Part shown: in pieces, positions 49,101-58,990 of the stretch
How the letters are laid out: every line of letters starts with the position of its first letter
How positions within the stretch are numbered: the stretch's first letter is position 1
DNA from: Sipunculus nudus
Taxonomy: Eukaryota > Annelida > Sipuncula > Golfingiida > Sipunculidae
Length of the DNA: 64,000 nucleotides
Assembly: GCA_026874595.1 (NCBI GenBank)
Contig: CM049320.1
Coordinates: forward strand, 25,086,214-25,150,213
Direction: 5' to 3'
Notes under the pieces: generated by a model
Seen by the model: the letters and a program-made list of their open reading frames with translations, nothing else
Database searches by the model: none
What the model was told of the DNA's origin: nothing
Position numbers and translations under genes: made by a program

Positions 49101-49794
49101 TGTTTACATTATCCAATCAGCAGCTGTTAGCTGAGGTTGGTTTTGCATGTGTGATGACCTTCATCGGCATAAGAATTTTTTTTTTACATTTTTTTTTCTT
49201 TTATAAGTAACCTATCATGAAAGTGTTTTTACATTCCATTTTGATTCGAGAACATCACTGTTTGTTCAAATACATGTAGAATATTTGAGGGTATTTCTCT
49301 TTAAATTGAAATAAAAGTGGTTTAATGGTCAAAGATCACCTTGCTTTTTAAGGGTATACATTATTTTCTAGAATCAATTGTAGGGAAAACTGGGAGGTTC
49401 CTTGTATTAATAATTCATACGTAAGATTTTTTTTTTCTAAAAGCGAATGCGTATAATTAATATATGGAAGTGCCCAATTGACTCATTTTGCTCTTGCTGT
49501 TTGCACAGTTAACATTACCTATTTTTTTATTTCGCTCCTGTATGGCTTAAATTACCTTCACATTCAATACTTGGTACTAAGTGAAACTCAGCCAAACATT
49601 AAAATCCTAAAAATCCACAAAAGGCGGTCCCATTATGGCAAGTCATCTCGAGGGTAGCTAATAAAACATGATAAATCGTCTAACATGATTCTTACTCTAT
49701 TTGCAGTTGATTTTGATTCTGTGAACTTACCAGCATTGGAGTATGACAGCCAGAAGGCCATCATGGTAGTAGTGAAGAGTTTCCAAGAGAACAT
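37126..49794 (-). CDS. secreted protein with three C-type-lectin-like domains and a mucin-like Thr/Ser tail, eight exons
   Basis: Exons 49794-49731, 44344-44144, 43706-43590, 42200-41994, 41611-41495, 40412-40206, 38882-38775 and 37805-37126 join to an open frame of 566 residues (1701 nt with the stop). Every intron is GT/AG and phase 1. Residues 1-21 are a signal peptide ending SNA. CTLDs lie at 22-127, 128-235 and 236-340, each coded by two exons and each with the six Cys of a long-form CTLD, a WIDG/WIEG/WTGL motif and a final VCKK or LCQKK. The long loop between that motif and the third-last Cys is nearly absent, so no EPN or WND calcium site is seen. Residues 341-566 are Thr/Ser/Glu/Ala-rich repeats of 14 residues ending in a short Cys-containing tail. 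Several N-glycosylation sequons. No membrane segment, so probably a secreted, heavily glycosylated recognition or matrix protein; function unknown. Linking the signal exon across a 5.4-kb intron is inference. Confidence 0.8.
37863..38051. mobile_element. small Tigger-like MITE in CTLD intron 7
   Basis: Left AAGTGAAACCTCTATATTG and right GGAGAGGATCTACTG flanked by TA. A decayed version sits at the matching place of the tandem pseudogene (up to 52141, ATTCTACTGTA), and a related end lies at 59503. Confidence 0.55.
38558..38605. repeat. (GA)n microsatellite
   Basis: In CTLD intron 7. The pseudogene copy has a (TA)n(GA)n at the matching position, 52440-52512. Confidence 0.95.
38775..38882 (-). 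CDS. CTLD gene exon 7, CTLD-3 second half
   Basis: 108 nt, acceptor CATTGTAG, donor GGTAATT. Codes ESECKVFLVKENKWFLIKC and LFVCKKEM. Relics at about 52752-52842 and 58838-58930. Confidence 0.85.
40206..40412 (-). CDS. CTLD gene exon 6, CTLD-3 first half
   Basis: 207 nt, acceptor ATCGCCAG, donor GGTAAGCC. Codes SCPNGWKENKGSCYHLGG, QNYCMNY and SWTGLTVDQL. Homologous relics lie at 54487-54543 and 56930-57142. Confidence 0.87.
41495..41611 (-). CDS. CTLD gene exon 5, CTLD-2 second half
   Basis: 117 nt, the same length as exon 3. The acceptor TTTAAG is weak; the donor is GGTAAAG. Codes KCAVLHFGND, LRKCNLTFWFLCQKK. Confidence 0.78.
41994..42200 (-). CDS. CTLD gene exon 4, CTLD-2 first half
   Basis: 207 nt, acceptor ATTGACAG, donor GGTAAGC. 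Codes RCPVGWK, TCYHVVGWATW, QTHCKNF and HIWIEGSVF. Confidence 0.85.
42480..43135. repeat. tandem repeat, about 230-270-bp unit, in CTLD intron 3
   Basis: AGAAAAGCAAGCTTT or a close variant recurs near 42572, 42804 and 43071. Units also share AATATTGGGC and TGTCACCCCRTAAC blocks. Followed by (CA)n at 43137-43158. Confidence 0.8.
43590..43706 (-). CDS. CTLD gene exon 3, CTLD-1 second half
   Basis: 117 nt, acceptor ACCTGCAG, donor GGTAGAG. Codes EGKCIAML, LDHCNATKVSVCKK, giving the last three Cys of the domain. Confidence 0.82.
44144..44344 (-). CDS. CTLD gene exon 2, CTLD-1 first half
   Basis: Acceptor TTGCCAG, donor GGTAAGC, 201 nt. Codes VCPEGW, WYCYYL and an ECSRQ Cys, then AWIDGSAS. Three sequons (NRS, NVS, NIT). 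Confidence 0.85.
44940..45830. repeat. satellite array, about 278-bp unit, three units
   Basis: The marker TCTGGYTTACGAGAAAAC starts near 45046, 45324 and 45601. Units contain GGYGCCACC and TTTCAGACCAATACCTTGA blocks. Confidence 0.85.
45853..46491. mobile_element. hAT-like MITE with 8-bp target duplication
   Basis: Starts TAGTGGTGGGCCGATCATCG and ends ACTCCCACCACTA (inverted). Flanking 8-mers ATGGACAC (45845-45852) and AAGGACAC (46492-46499) match at 7 of 8. Rich in ATCGAT words; no transposase. Confidence 0.8.
46500..47760. repeat. satellite array, about 300-330-bp unit
   Basis: ATGGACCTCC or a close variant recurs near 47011, 47312 and 47643, with GTGGCGCCACCAG and TTATTCNGAKAC blocks between. 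Related to the 44940-45830 array by the GCCACC block. Ends in a (GGACGGCC)-like stretch at 47713-47750. Confidence 0.8.
48566..48636 (-). repeat. tRNA-like sequence, probably a SINE head
   Basis: On the minus strand CCTGGTGGTAAAGGCG (A-box-like) is followed, with a long variable region, by TTGGTTCGAACCCTGC (B box). It resembles class II (Ser/Leu-like) tRNA. The acceptor ends do not pair well, so a functional tRNA is unlikely. Confidence 0.4.
49731..49794 (-). CDS. CTLD gene exon 1, signal peptide
   Basis: ATG at 49794-49792 codes 21 residues: basic start, hydrophobic TTTMMAFWL core, SNA cleavage site. It is followed by donor GGTAAGTTC in phase 1. The join to exon 2 makes an Asp codon just after the predicted cleavage. 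No other signal exon with this phase was seen between 44.4 and 49.7 kb. Confidence 0.7.
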
Positions 49795-50587
49795 CTTTGA
49801 GTCCTTTGTTTAACGGTGGATTTTGCGTATCCCGTGTCCTCTGTCTGCCTTTGTGTAGTGTGGTTTACTCTTAAAATGAAAGTGAATGAAATAGGTTTTT
49901 GACACGTTCACTTCGGCACCGTCCAAATTGTATGTATAGTTTATAACTCCTGGGACACGGAGAATGTTTTGTTTGAACAATTCACTATTGAGGGGATAAA
50001 AATATCATTGTATCTTCTCTGTTTGTATATATTAAATATGTTAACCATTTAACAGATCAGTGCTATAATACTGTGACACACATTCACGATCACACCCTTC
50101 CAGCCAACAGTCTTTTATATATCCGTAACGCATGTGTTAATGAAGTATTTGCATGAGCTTTCATAGTTAAAGTACTCTAGGATAAACGTGTAATTTATTG
50201 TTGTATGAAAATAAATTGATCTTCATGGTTTCATGGATAGAAATACTGAATTTCCGCAGCAAAGCGTATATAGCAGGTACATGGGATGATACCATACAGA
50301 GAGCTTTCACAAAAACATGCAACACCACAAGATGTTCCAAAGCCATGGGCTTTTATTAATTCATAAGCTGTGTCGTTGAGATTTTATGCATGTAAAACTT
50401 GAAATAAAATAGCGTCAATCATATTTAGGTCAATATGTCTTCTAAAAACGATATGCTTATACATGAACATATAATTAATTAGTTAACTTGAAGTATCAGT
50501 TAACTCAAAGATTTAATATACGTCTGGCCGATCCGAAGTTAAAACGTAAAGACACTACCCTCAGTTAAAAAAAGTACGAGTATCAGT
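49795..50587. other. 5' flank of the CTLD gene, nothing else seen
   Basis: Would hold the promoter of the minus-strand CTLD gene. No clear TATA or initiator could be chosen in this AT-rich DNA. Confidence 0.4.
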
Positions 50588-50935
50588 AGCGGCCATCATG
50601 GTCCAGGAATATAGCAGGAGCCTCAAAAATGGAAGATAGTGAGTTTAAATCTCAGCCTTGGCGATGAAATTTCTGATCCAGGATGACCTATCTGTAGACT
50701 TAAAGGGAAGGCCGTGCAATACTGCAGAGTTTCACTAACAAACGATTGCGACTTTCAGGGTCACTCACTCATAATTAAAACCTTAGTGCAGTTGTGAGCG
50801 AGCCTGGATAACATCAGGATATGCAATGACCTGTCATATAGTCCTAAATAGCATTCCGCAGATGTACATAATTAAACCTAGCATCAATATGTGCATGCAG
50901 TTAACTCCCACATTAAAAAAAAAGAATAAAATATT
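50588..50935 (+). mobile_element. tRNA-derived SINE-like element, copy 3
   Basis: Most diverged copy; shares the TAAATCTCAGCC, GGCCGTGCAA, CCTGGATAACATCAGGATAT and CATTCCGCAGATGTA blocks with copies 1 and 2. A-rich tail. Confidence 0.55.
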
Positions 50936-51359
50936 ATATGCAACGGCGGATTCTTGATTAAGTGAGGGATTAACTTAACCCCTGAAGATGTAATGCCCCT
51001 AAAGTAGTTAACATCTCCCGGAAGGTATATGAGAGTCTAAAAATATGAAACCACTGAAAATATGATAACAATTAATTACTCGCAGAACGGGGTACACTGG
51101 CCCGGATATATTATATATGACGTAATGGAAGAGATAAAGTTTGGATCATCGGTACATACATATAATATTCAGTCTCCAAACATCTCATTCATGGTTGCTC
51201 GACCTGTTATGAACGGCAGAAAAAGTGCTTATCGACTTGTTACAAGGAGTTTGTTTCATTTTTTGTTGATCTCCGCTACATAATAAAGCAATGACAATTA
51301 GAAAGAACATTTGCATAGAAAAATGTTTATTGTTAAATTGTAAAAAAAAAATATTTGTT
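50936..51359. other. intergenic, no gene seen
   Basis: Short frame at 51062-51283 has no recognised domain. Confidence 0.4.
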
Positions 51360-52439
51360 AAATATATACACCATGCAAGCTTTATAAAATATTTAATTCA
51401 TTATATTTGAATATAAATATAATCTACATTGCGGTGCTAACATCTGTTCTGCCAAATTTTACACCTTTATTTTCATATCTCTCGGCTAATAACATGCAGG
51501 TAACACGAATCGGATCGCCATTAGGTTCAGCAGTATGGCTGGCCAGGGTTGATGCCTCAGCAGTTTGTTCAGTAGTCTGGCTGGCCAGGGTTGATGCCTC
51601 AGCAGTTTGTTCAGTATCCTGGATGGCCATGGTTGATGCCTCAGCAGTTTGTTCAGTAGTCTTGGTGGCAAGGATTGATGCCTCAACAGTTTGTTTAGTT
51701 GTCTGGGTGGCCAGGATTGATCCCTCAGCAGTTTGTTAAGTATCCTGGATGGCCATGGTTGATGCCTCAGCAGTTTGTTTAGTAGTCAGGGAGGCCATGG
51801 TTGATGCCTCAGCAGTTTGTTCAGTAGTCTTGGTGGCCAGGATTAATGCCTAAACAGTTTGTTCAGTATCCTGGGTGGACAGGGTTGATGCCTCAGCAGT
51901 TTGTTCAGTTATCTGGGTGGCCAGGGTTGATGCCTTAGCATTTTGTTAAGTAGTCTTAGTTTTCAGGGTTCCTTCAGCATGTGGGACAGCATGTGGACAC
52001 CCTTTCGACTGAGATGCCGACTGTATGGAGGTCATAAATGGAATATACAAAAAAGGAGGAGAAATATAGGACTGTCAAAAATCGCTCACATTAGAGAGGT
52101 GCCAACACTATACGGAGATGCTCTTCTTGATAGATTCTACTGTAGTATTTTTTTATATATGGTTGGAACCCGGATTGAAAAGGCACAGTGACAAAAAATT
52201 GTAAATTAAAGTCATCAAGTGTAAAATACTAGACGTCCCATGTTATCCCCGATGCGAATTGTTTTCTCTTTCAAAACGGAATTTAATTCCTTTGGTGTTA
52301 TTTATTAATTCTGCACTACAGGTTTCCTTATATATAAAAAATTTGTCCACAATTTTCTGTCTTGATTAGAATTAGCGTTTGTAAAAGTTTTATTTCTAAT
52401 GAAGCATCCGATAATAATAATCATAATACTCATAAAACA

Positions 52440-52442
52440 TAT

Positions 52443-52512
<70 letters not shown>
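52440..52512. repeat. (TA)n(GA)n microsatellite
   Basis: At the same relative place as the (GA)n of the intact gene (38558-38605). A further (TA)n(TG)n lies at 52902-52957. Confidence 0.95.
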
Positions 52513-52513
<1 letters not shown>

Positions 52514-52901
52514 TAATGGCATATATGACTATTTTTAAAGGCAGAATCGCATACATAATGAAAATATTTGTTTTATTTGTTTTCAGAACGTAGTTCTGTA
52601 GATTATCAGGAATGGAATCTTTTTGGAAGAAAAATAAGTTAATAATGTTCGTTGATGTACAAATATTTTCGTAAATTTGATTTGTGTGATTTTGTATCAA
52701 TAAATTCAGCATCAATTGAAAAAAAAACCCCTGAAGTGGTTTGTATCATTTTTTTTTTTTGCACACGAACTGCATGATCTCCGTGCAGTGGTTCACGTAC
52801 AATCTACCATTCTTTGCCCTAAAGGCGTTGCATTCACACTCATCTATAAAGTAATCGTATAGCAGTGAATTTTACATGTTTTCGGCATAATCAATCTTTC
52901 T

Positions 52902-52958
<57 letters not shown>

Positions 52959-53629
52959 ATAAGTGTAAATAGAAAAAAAACGATCTTCCACTGTCAATGA
53001 ATGATAGAATATAAACTTTTTTTACAGTGTTTGTTTTCTGGATATTCCCAATCATGTATTTGTGTGTTTGTTTGTAAGTTTGTTTACAATATAACTCCTA
53101 CACTCACATAAGGAATCTCATGAAATTTTAAGGGCATTTTGGGAATGAGTAAATAAAAAATCGATAAGATTTTGGTGTGGATCCGGCACAATAACCTTTT
53201 CCAGAAACATCTTTTTTTAATTTCCACAAATTTACAATCACTTATGCATGAATAACCTTGGAGTATGGGAAGAATAAATGATTGGCAGAGGCTTGTTTCT
53301 TAGACTGAATATTATTTAACTAAGTCTTGACGACTAGAGATGTAATAAATCCTATACTCGTCTGATTAAAACACGTCAATTTCCCAAATTAAAAACACAA
53401 CTGATATTTTAGTTCTCTCTAGGTATTCGAAGATCTTATAAACTAAAAGGGTTGGGTTTCAAAAGAAGAGGAAATTGGTGAGCGATGAAATTATTTAGGC
53501 TTTCATCGTACTGTGACAGCAAAATGCAAGGTATGTTTTTATTAAACACAAAGAAGCCTGATATATGTTATTCCTTAAAGCGGCATATTCCGAAATTTAA
53601 CATCTTTAAACTAAAGATAATCCCTTGAC

Positions 53630-54020
53630 CATTTCATAAACATAGACCAGACCCCGAGGTAACCCGATTCTTTTGTTTATATACTCGCGCTTATAAGATA
53701 TTTGTGCCGCCGAACAAAACCAAACACATTCAACGAGGACATCTAGCGCTTAGTCAGATGAACCCAGAGTTTGGCAAAAGGCTTTTATATGTGCAGCTTG
53801 TGTACTTCCGCACATATAATACCAACCCCCTTCAGTTACAAGTTTAATTATTGTTTGTAAACATGGGCGTATGTACCGTATCAGCTTGTACAAAAAAAGG
53901 GCTAAACTTCCAACACAGAGGCATTATAAGAATCGTTCTAGGTAAGAATAACCTCAGCTCGTTATTAGCTACACAGAGTAAGCCAAAAATCACACAGAAA
54001 TGACGGGAAAAAGGGACTTG
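53630..54020. other. segment present in both pseudogene copies but absent from the intact gene
   Basis: Relative to 39604-39650 about 390 bases are extra here. Parts of it (ACAGAGGCATTATA, TTATTAGCTACA, AAAAATCACACAGAAAT) match, inverted, 57640-57790 in the third copy. Confidence 0.6.
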
Positions 54021-56857
54021 AATAGCTAGCTTTAAGAAGGCCATCCAGCACACTGAAGTATGAGAAGAAAGCCTAAGTAGATGCAATGCTATTTTTTTCC
54101 CTTTTTTTAATCATATGGACTAATTACCTTTTCATGAAACAAAAGATGATTTAGCAGTTTTCTATGGACCATTTCATTCTTACAAGCCTCAAGCAGATAC
54201 CCTACAGAGACTTTGGGTCAGAGACTTTGTTTCATCGCGCCTATTTCAGGAATAATGAACTAGCCTGCATGTGTTCACTCGCCGTCTGAACAAGTATTCA
54301 TGCTTAATAAATAGGGGCTGATTTAAGTGATTGTATGTGTTTGGTCAGCTTCTTAACCGTACAATAGCAAACATTTGGCATTAAATAGTACACAGGAGTT
54401 ATTTGATTGATTCAACTGCCTTGATAATTTTTCATGAAATAGACACTAGAGTGACTCGTTTAATCAAGGTCTCAGATGACATATAGGCATGTCCTTTCAT
54501 ATGATAACAGCTGCCGTTGTTATCTTACCAGCCAGTTACAAAAGTAATAGCCTGTACTGCTGTATTGAGATGAACTTGGGTATGTTATTTATTGTAGTCA
54601 TGACAAAATGTAAACCGAGCAAAACGTCCTTAAGTAATAATTATAAACATTCTTTCTTTAAAAAAAAATGATTATACCAGAAGGAGAAGCGAAATGTTTC
54701 TGTAGGACCACACAAGGCAGCTCTGATAAATAGCCATGCGCTAAACACACGTGCAAACCTGCGTGATACCTGCTGAGACATTAGCGTTTTGAAATACGCC
54801 CTGCGTTATTTTATTTTTATATTTTCCGGAAAACTGACATGGGGTGGGGGATGGGTGCCGGCGGCTGGCTCTGGTGCACGATAGCGGCCGGTGAATAATA
54901 GCCCTTTACAGTTTGTTTTTGTTTGATGGTTGGGAGGCCAGTGTCCGTCCTATATGGCACCTGTTTTCGTTTAACGAGCACATTGCGAGAACCTTTGTCT
55001 TGGGGCTATTAACGGCCCTCTCTGAATGTTGTGTAGGTTAAATACTGCACTTTTTACCGAGTTTTAGGCCAACATTCTTTTACTCATATCTGACATGTTT
55101 GTTAAATTTAGGGATTGTATTGAACGCAATCAATCGCTGACGATTAAAGAATAACAGAAAATCAGTGATCGCTGTATTACTTTAAACCAAACTGATCCTG
55201 TTATCTTAAATCCGATTTATAGTTATCACCTTCGAGTGTCAGCAAAGGATATTTCCATATGCATCTTATATCTGTTTGAGATGCACCTACAGAACAACAT
55301 CACAAAAATAAACAAAACATACCATATATATATCATTAAACTAAAGTGTTTTTCATTTCCTCAAAGGTAATTTATATTTTCTGAACTCAATCATACATGG
55401 AGCCATCCCACAGTACTGAGAATAAGCCAAAGGCATTGTGGACACCGTAGATTAATGCGAAACTGTATAAAAACTTGCATGATGAAGTATGAATAGAGTT
55501 TAAAAGAAAAATATTTAAAAAAAACTATAAAAGTATAAATTAATGTTAAAACCCACAACTCTCAAATAAATCTAACTATATAGGACACTTCTACACAAGG
55601 TTCAGATATGTTTGCGGTTTTACTGTAAGTTACTAGAGTCAACTGTATTTTATCTTTCCACTCAGTATATCATATATTGTCGAATTGACGAGATAAAATG
55701 TTAAAAATGTGAAAATTGTTGAAGCAATCACATCTCTGTTTTAATTATACATATAAAAAACCTTAATCACCCTCTCAAAGATGCTAATTTGCACCTAAAA
55801 AGTATGGGCAAGTATGTACACATCGTATTTTCAAAAAAGTATGAACATTCATCGAGAAAGAACCTTATAAAAATACAAATGTTGAGTACTTTACATGATT
55901 CATCAGCCTTTTTTGGCACAAGAACCAATTCTCAGAGAAGCTTTTATTTGAGAACGCCACTGTAATATTCCAGATATTTAGGGTTCTGTATCTTCCCTGA
56001 TGGTGGCCTTAATAATGAACCTGAATTAATCAAATAAAAAATTATTATACGAACAGCACTGCATTGGTAGCTGCTTTAATATTGTATCATTTTTTAAAAT
56101 AAAAACGCATAGAATCTTGAAAAATTACATCATTGTATTTTTTGCAGGATATCAAAAACATGTCAATGACAGGAAGTGCGCTTGATGTTGTTTAATGTTT
56201 GAGCATTCATAGGTAACCGTCAAATACACACGTCATTAATTGCTGATGAAGACCGACACTGAATCCTTGCTAGCTTAATATAGGCATTATAGTGAAAACC
56301 TTGGTCAATGTCTTATTAAATGTTATTATTTTATTTCTGCTTTAGATCATGCAGAAAATTCACATGAATTCACAAGATACGTTCAATATAGATTGCATTT
56401 TCTTTGTCGCCATATGAACAAACAAATCCAGTGTAATACGGCTTACTAGGGCCAGGATCTTCTATCCATAGAATGCCTTTTATGTGTAGCAATCCGGTCC
56501 AAACCGACTCGTTCTCTTCCACTGAATAACCCAAAATCGGTTAACTATGGAGATCGCTGCAAAGCGTCTGTAATTCTGACTCAGTAGCCCATCCCACGCC
56601 GATTTTCCCAGCCACCCAGGCATTTATTTGTCGATTGGAAAACTTTAAGATGTACTTCCCAAGTAACACCAAGCTTAAATGTTTAAGATTAAAGTTTTTG
56701 GCATTCAACGATAAGTTGTCATTGCCTTATCTTTGATCGTTTAATATTATGATAATGTCAGAATGAGAAACAAGTCTTTTCTTGGTAGATCATACCCGAA
56801 TTTGGTCGGAATTTGACAGTAAATGACCAGTGCAAATGTACTGAAAGAACTTACACA

Positions 56858-56869
56858 CAGTTATATATA

Positions 56870-56922
<53 letters not shown>
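56858..56922. repeat. (TA)n microsatellite at the pseudogene junction
   Basis: Separates the minus-strand decayed copy from the inverted plus-strand fragment. Confidence 0.95.
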
Positions 56923-56927
<5 letters not shown>

Positions 56928-56929
56928 TA

Positions 56930-58733
56930 CGGTCGTTTATTTCGAGAAAATACAATTCACATTGTGGAAGTTTGTATCATCTGGAACACACAAATTGGTT
57001 TGCTGCCGAGAGCTTTTGAAATATCACAGTAGTCACTTGGTTAATGTTTCTACAGACGCGGGAAAATACTGGCTTAGGAACAATGAATTTTCGCACAGAT
57101 GAAGCTCATTGACTTGTAGCACTGCCGGCTGACTTGGTAAGCCTTTTGTATAACATACTATCATACTATCAAACTGACCTCTTGCATTTACGGTTTCAGA
57201 TATTTGGTTCGACGAGCCACTGTATCGTAATTTTCATCATTTATGAACAAGGTAAAAGAATCAATCAAATAATTGCTGGAGCACGCCTGGGACATTTGTA
57301 GGCCAACATTGTGCGGGAGAGGCATCGATAATATGAAAAAACGCATAAACCTTTGTGAAGCTGTTCCGTATCCGGAGCCTGTGTTCTTGTTCAGACGGCG
57401 AGTGAACACATGCAAGGTTGTTCATTATTCATGAAATACACGCGAGAGAAGCTCAATGAATCAAATTTTCTGACTCTAAGCCTCTGGAGGCGTAGCAGAA
57501 AGAGATTAAATAGTTTGAAGATAGTTTTTAGGAAACTGCTAAATAATATTCTGTTTCATGAATAAAGGATGGGTCCACACGATAAAAAGGAGAAAAATTT
57601 AATAGCATCTAGCCAACGTATTTTAGTTTTTAGGGTCTTCTTAAGGTAGCTATTAAAATCATTTATCTGTAAAATTTATGTGATTTCTGGTTTTTCTCCC
57701 GACCGTTATAAAGCTAAATCCTGCTAATTATGTAGCTAATTCCTGCTAAGAAAGGTTCTATAATGCATCTCTGTCGGATGTATGACTTTATTTGTCAACG
57801 AGATGATACGTTAAATACGCGTATGTTGACAAAAAGAAAATAAAATGTAACTAAGTGGTTGTTAGCATATTTGTTTAACAGCTACACAAGTTTGCTAAAA
57901 CTCTCTCGTCTGACTGAATGCCATATGTCCTTATTGATTGTGTTAGGGGTAATTTGGTGGCCCTTCAGATTTATGAACGACATGGAACAAACAAAACTCA
58001 TAATCTTTGTACTGCGGCATCTGCGTTTTTTGCTGTATATTTTTTTATAAAAAGATAAAGGGAATAGCTTTAATTAGTAGACGTCAGATATCGGAACATG
58101 TCGCTTTAAACATCTACAGATTCCAGGATTCCGAATGTTTAACAAGAACATGTTCTATAAGTTGCTGACACTGCACAATGAAGGCCAAAATAATATCTAG
58201 AATATTAACCACAACTTCCTATTCCTTTGCAAAACAAAACCTTTTTGTTAAATTTATATTACTATAGCTACAGACAACTAAGGAATCGTGTTGTGTTTTT
58301 ATCATTTTGATTTGTTACCCTTTTAAAACTCTTCTTTTAAGAGGAAATATTGAATTGAACAAGGGAATAAATTCTAATGAATGCAAGACCCCCCCCCCAA
58401 TCTATTCGGCATATTCAAAAGTTCATTCATGGATTAGTTATTTGTGAATATTTGTGAATTAACTTGATGACGTCCCTGGGTTTTTATGCCGTATCTACAC
58501 CAAAGTCTAATTGATACTTTATTGAATTTGCTAAAAAAATCATGAGATTCATTTAAAGGTCGCGTGAGTTGTGAACAAACACATACAAACACATGAAATG
58601 GAATGCACGTATATCTTACTGGTGATGGTAACAATATCCAGATAATTCACAATGTAAAAAGTTTATATTTTATCATAAACTCACCCTGAGAGGTCAGAGT
58701 TAACGATCTTGTTTGGTAACTTTGATGTTGCAC

Positions 58734-58786
<53 letters not shown>

Positions 58787-58990
58787 AGAAAAAGAAAATT
58801 ATGCCAAACACAAGTATAAGACATACATTGTCAATCAGAGTTAATGCAAAGCCATTTTGGCAAAGTCGAAGAGATGGTTCTTGACCTGATGCAATGAGAC
58901 GATACGGTTCGTGTGTAGAAAAAGGATCCAAGCGACCTCGGGTATTTTTTTAAATTACGGCTGATTTGTTTTATAGAATGAGACAGTTTC
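56930..58990 (+). pseudogene. decayed inverted fragment of the CTLD gene (CTLD-3 exons)
   Basis: On the plus strand 56950-57142 is an exon 6 relic (SLYHLEHTNWFAAES, then after a frame slip SSHLVNVSTDAGKYW) ending at a CTTGGTAAGCC donor as in the intact gene. About 58838-58930 is an exon 7 relic (CKAILAKSKRWFL, stop, CNETIRFVCRK) with one in-frame TGA. The intron between them aligns, inverted, to 38883-40205, for example CTTTAAACATCTAC/AGCGACATGTTCCGATATCTG and TTCACAACTCACGCG. A (TA)n at 58734-58783 lies in it. Non-functional. Confidence 0.83.
58734..58783. repeat. (TA)n microsatellite
   Basis: About 25 TA units inside the inverted CTLD pseudogene fragment. Confidence 0.95.

Larger units (their letters stand above)
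44345..49730 (-). other. CTLD gene intron 1 (5.4 kb)
   Basis: No further CTLD exon was recognised. It is filled with satellites (44940-45830, 46500-47760), a hAT-like MITE (45853-46491), a fragment with hAT-like ATCGATACA words near 44540-44600, and a tRNA-like sequence (48566-48636). Confidence 0.6.
51360..56855 (-). pseudogene. decayed tandem copy of the CTLD/mucin gene (3' half)
   Basis: Colinear with about 37010-42460, offset 14.0-14.5 kb. It holds the 42-bp tail repeats (51520-51960) with at least three nonsense codons (51736-51738, 51850-51852, 51946-51948), an exon 7 relic (about 52752-52842, still CxC...FVCKK), a fragment of exon 6 (54487-54543, cut short), an exon 5 relic (near 55910-55990, NWFLCQK) and an exon 4 relic (56440-56635) with a frame-shifting deletion and a stop. 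Introns are also alignable, e.g. CATGTGTTCACTCGCCGTCTGAA (in two blocks) at about 54268 versus 39937. CTLD-1 and signal exons are not represented. Not expected to make protein. Confidence 0.85.

Noticed and set aside
49731-49794. Signal-peptide exon as part of a different, unseen gene
   Set aside because: Phase, strand and the Asp codon formed at the join fit the CTLD gene, and no other minus-strand gene was found downstream; kept with reduced confidence.
58647-58931. 94-codon minus-strand frame
   Set aside because: Antisense to the inverted exon 7 relic and crossing a (TA)n tract.
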